This document shows positions 5,717 through 6,248 of a stretch of DNA of 6,248 bases, piece by piece. Origin of the DNA: Methanomicrobia archaeon (GTDB taxonomy: Archaea; Methanobacteriota_B; Thermococci; Methanofastidiosales; B48-G16); contig JAGLWR010000072.1 of assembly GCA_023133315.1 (NCBI GenBank), positions 1 to 6,248 on the forward strand, given 5' to 3'. The position numbers and the translations under genes were made by a program. Within the stretch, counting starts at the first letter, position 1; the number at the start of each line of letters is the position of its first letter. The notes under the pieces are model-generated. The model did not search any database. It worked only from the letters and a program-made list of their open reading frames with translations, and had not been told where the DNA came from.

Positions 5717-6110
5717 TGCAAACATCCTTATCTCCCGGATTGTTTTTGAGGGAAATGAAAGAGAATTCTTAAAAAAAAGTATCTCCAAAGAGATTCAACT
5801 CGTTTCTTCAGAAGATACGATTAACGAAGTATCAAAAATAATTGAAATGAAATTTCCAGAATTTCTTGACATTTACCGTGAACTTCTGGTAATACTGAAC
5901 ATAGAGATAATATCAAGAAAAAAATACAAAGACAAAATAAAAAGCTATACCGTGATCAGAGATAAAAATGACAGACATATTCTGGCTTCTGCTACTGAAG
6001 GCAAATGCGAGTATATAGTAACAGAGGATAAAGATTTATTAGTGTTAATTGAATTTGAGAATATCAAGATAATAAATGCAAGAGGTATTATGGAAAATTT
6101 AACGAGGTAA
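5700..6110 (+). CDS. vapC: VapC-type toxin, PIN-domain ribonuclease
   Basis: The 136-residue protein is a PIN-domain endoribonuclease, the putative toxin of the pair; PIN toxins cleave tRNA, rRNA or mRNA with Mg2+ or Mn2+. The acidic active site is visible: D6 (with N8) in FIDANIL, E43 in TINEV, D91 in DKNDRHILASA and D110/D112 in VTEDKDLL. The usual Gly before the fourth acid (TGD) is Glu here (TED), a small deviation that should not remove metal binding. Spacing and the extended middle section resemble the 'putative toxin-antitoxin system toxin component, PIN family' (COG1569-like) more than short classical VapC. All acids are intact, so it is likely active and held in check by the AbrB-fold partner. 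No T-rich terminator follows on the plus strand. Rough counts give 14-23 G+C per 60 bases, AT-rich relative to the acyl-CoA synthetase gene. Confidence 0.88.
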   Translation: MRIFIDANILISRIVFEGNEREFLKKSISKEIQLVSSEDTINEVSKIIEMKFPEFLDIYRELLVILNIEIISRKKYKDKIKSYTVIRDKNDRHILASATEGKCEYIVTEDKDLLVLIEFENIKIINARGIMENLTR

Positions 6111-6124
6111 AAAAGAAACAAAAT
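6109..6124 (-). terminator. U-rich tract downstream of the nitroreductase-like gene
   Basis: Reading the minus strand past the stop at 6172, the transcript meets ATTTTGTTTCTTTTTT about 48 bases later. U-rich tracts are sufficient for intrinsic termination in archaea. It overlaps the end of convergent vapC. A 4-bp stem at 6142-6154 precedes it but is too weak to count. Confidence 0.35.
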
Positions 6125-6171
6125 CAACAGATTTAAAAGGACTGTTCGGCACAGCATGAGGAAACGTTCCC

Positions 6172-6248
6172 TTATAACTCTTCATAAGAAACAATCTCTG
6201 CAAGTTCTCTTCTCGTAGAGGTGGGAGTTTCATCGGGATACCCCATTG
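6172..6248 (-). CDS. C-terminal end of a nitroreductase-family protein (5' part beyond window)
   Basis: The last 24 codons before a TAA stop are visible. They read GYPDETPTSTRRELAEIVSYEEL, rendered here in two parts as GYPDETPTSTRR and ELAEIVSYEEL. The pattern GYPDExP, a basic pair, then xEIVxYE is characteristic of the C-terminus of FMN-dependent nitroreductase-family oxidoreductases, where this tail follows the last helix and packs across the dimer. The other frames of this strand contain an early stop or lack such a pattern. No catalytic region is in view, so subfamily and substrate cannot be judged. The gene converges on vapC, with 61 bases between the two stops. Confidence 0.55.
   Translation of the reverse strand, partial: MGYPDETPTSTRRELAEIVSYEEL

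Noticed and set aside
6142..6154. Short hairpin CTGT / ACAG between vapC and the nitroreductase-like gene
   Set aside because: A 4-bp stem is too weak to be called a terminator; only the U-rich tract further on was kept.
1..6248. CRISPR array, tRNA, rRNA or insertion sequence
   Set aside because: No spaced direct repeats, no conserved RNA-gene motifs and no transposase-like frame or terminal inverted repeats were seen on either strand.

Overview
The window looks like chromosomal DNA from an archaeon, most likely a euryarchaeote. The promoter candidates are archaeal TATA boxes with purine/A-rich BRE-like upstream sequence rather than -35/-10 pairs. Some genes have no leader or no Shine-Dalgarno (SD) sequence, and others have SDs of the GGTGAT/AAGGAG kind. 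The gene set (a gyrase B subunit, a soluble TraB/PrgY-type protein, a biotin-synthase-related radical SAM protein, an AbrB/PIN toxin-antitoxin pair) is common in Euryarchaeota. I cannot name the lineage from this sequence alone. DNA is moderately AT-rich and densely coded; no gene-free stretch exceeds about 100 bases.

Layout. Positions 1-941 (minus) carry the N-terminal 313 codons of gyrB, cut off by the window's left edge. Upstream of it on the same strand are a TraB-family protein (1691-1044) and an AMP-forming acyl-CoA synthetase (3316-1694), only 2 bases apart. After a 51-base gap with a TATA box and an SD come an exported, membrane-anchored type I phosphodiesterase/alkaline-phosphatase-superfamily protein (4444-3368) and a radical SAM protein (5391-4441), which overlap by an ATGA. 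The minus-strand genes from 5391 leftward therefore form one to three transcription units.

At 5391-5468 transcription diverges. A compact 76-base region holds a TATA box for each direction and a perfect 17-base palindrome beside the plus-strand box. Rightward runs a vapBC-type toxin-antitoxin operon (AbrB-fold antitoxin 5468-5716, PIN toxin 5700-6110), the only plus-strand unit in the window and visibly more AT-rich than the acyl-CoA synthetase gene. The right edge holds the last 24 codons of a minus-strand gene that resembles the nitroreductase C-terminus, convergent with vapC.

The neighbours do not assemble into one recognised pathway. Gyrase is housekeeping, the synthetase activates a carboxylic acid to its CoA thioester, and the toxin-antitoxin pair looks like an accessory insertion. 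The least explained unit is the radical SAM/phosphodiesterase pair: its translation appears coupled although one product is cytosolic and the other exported, and the radical SAM protein has a non-standard CX4CX2C cluster motif. I see no clear case for a wholly new system; these items and the vapBC promoter architecture deserve the closest look.
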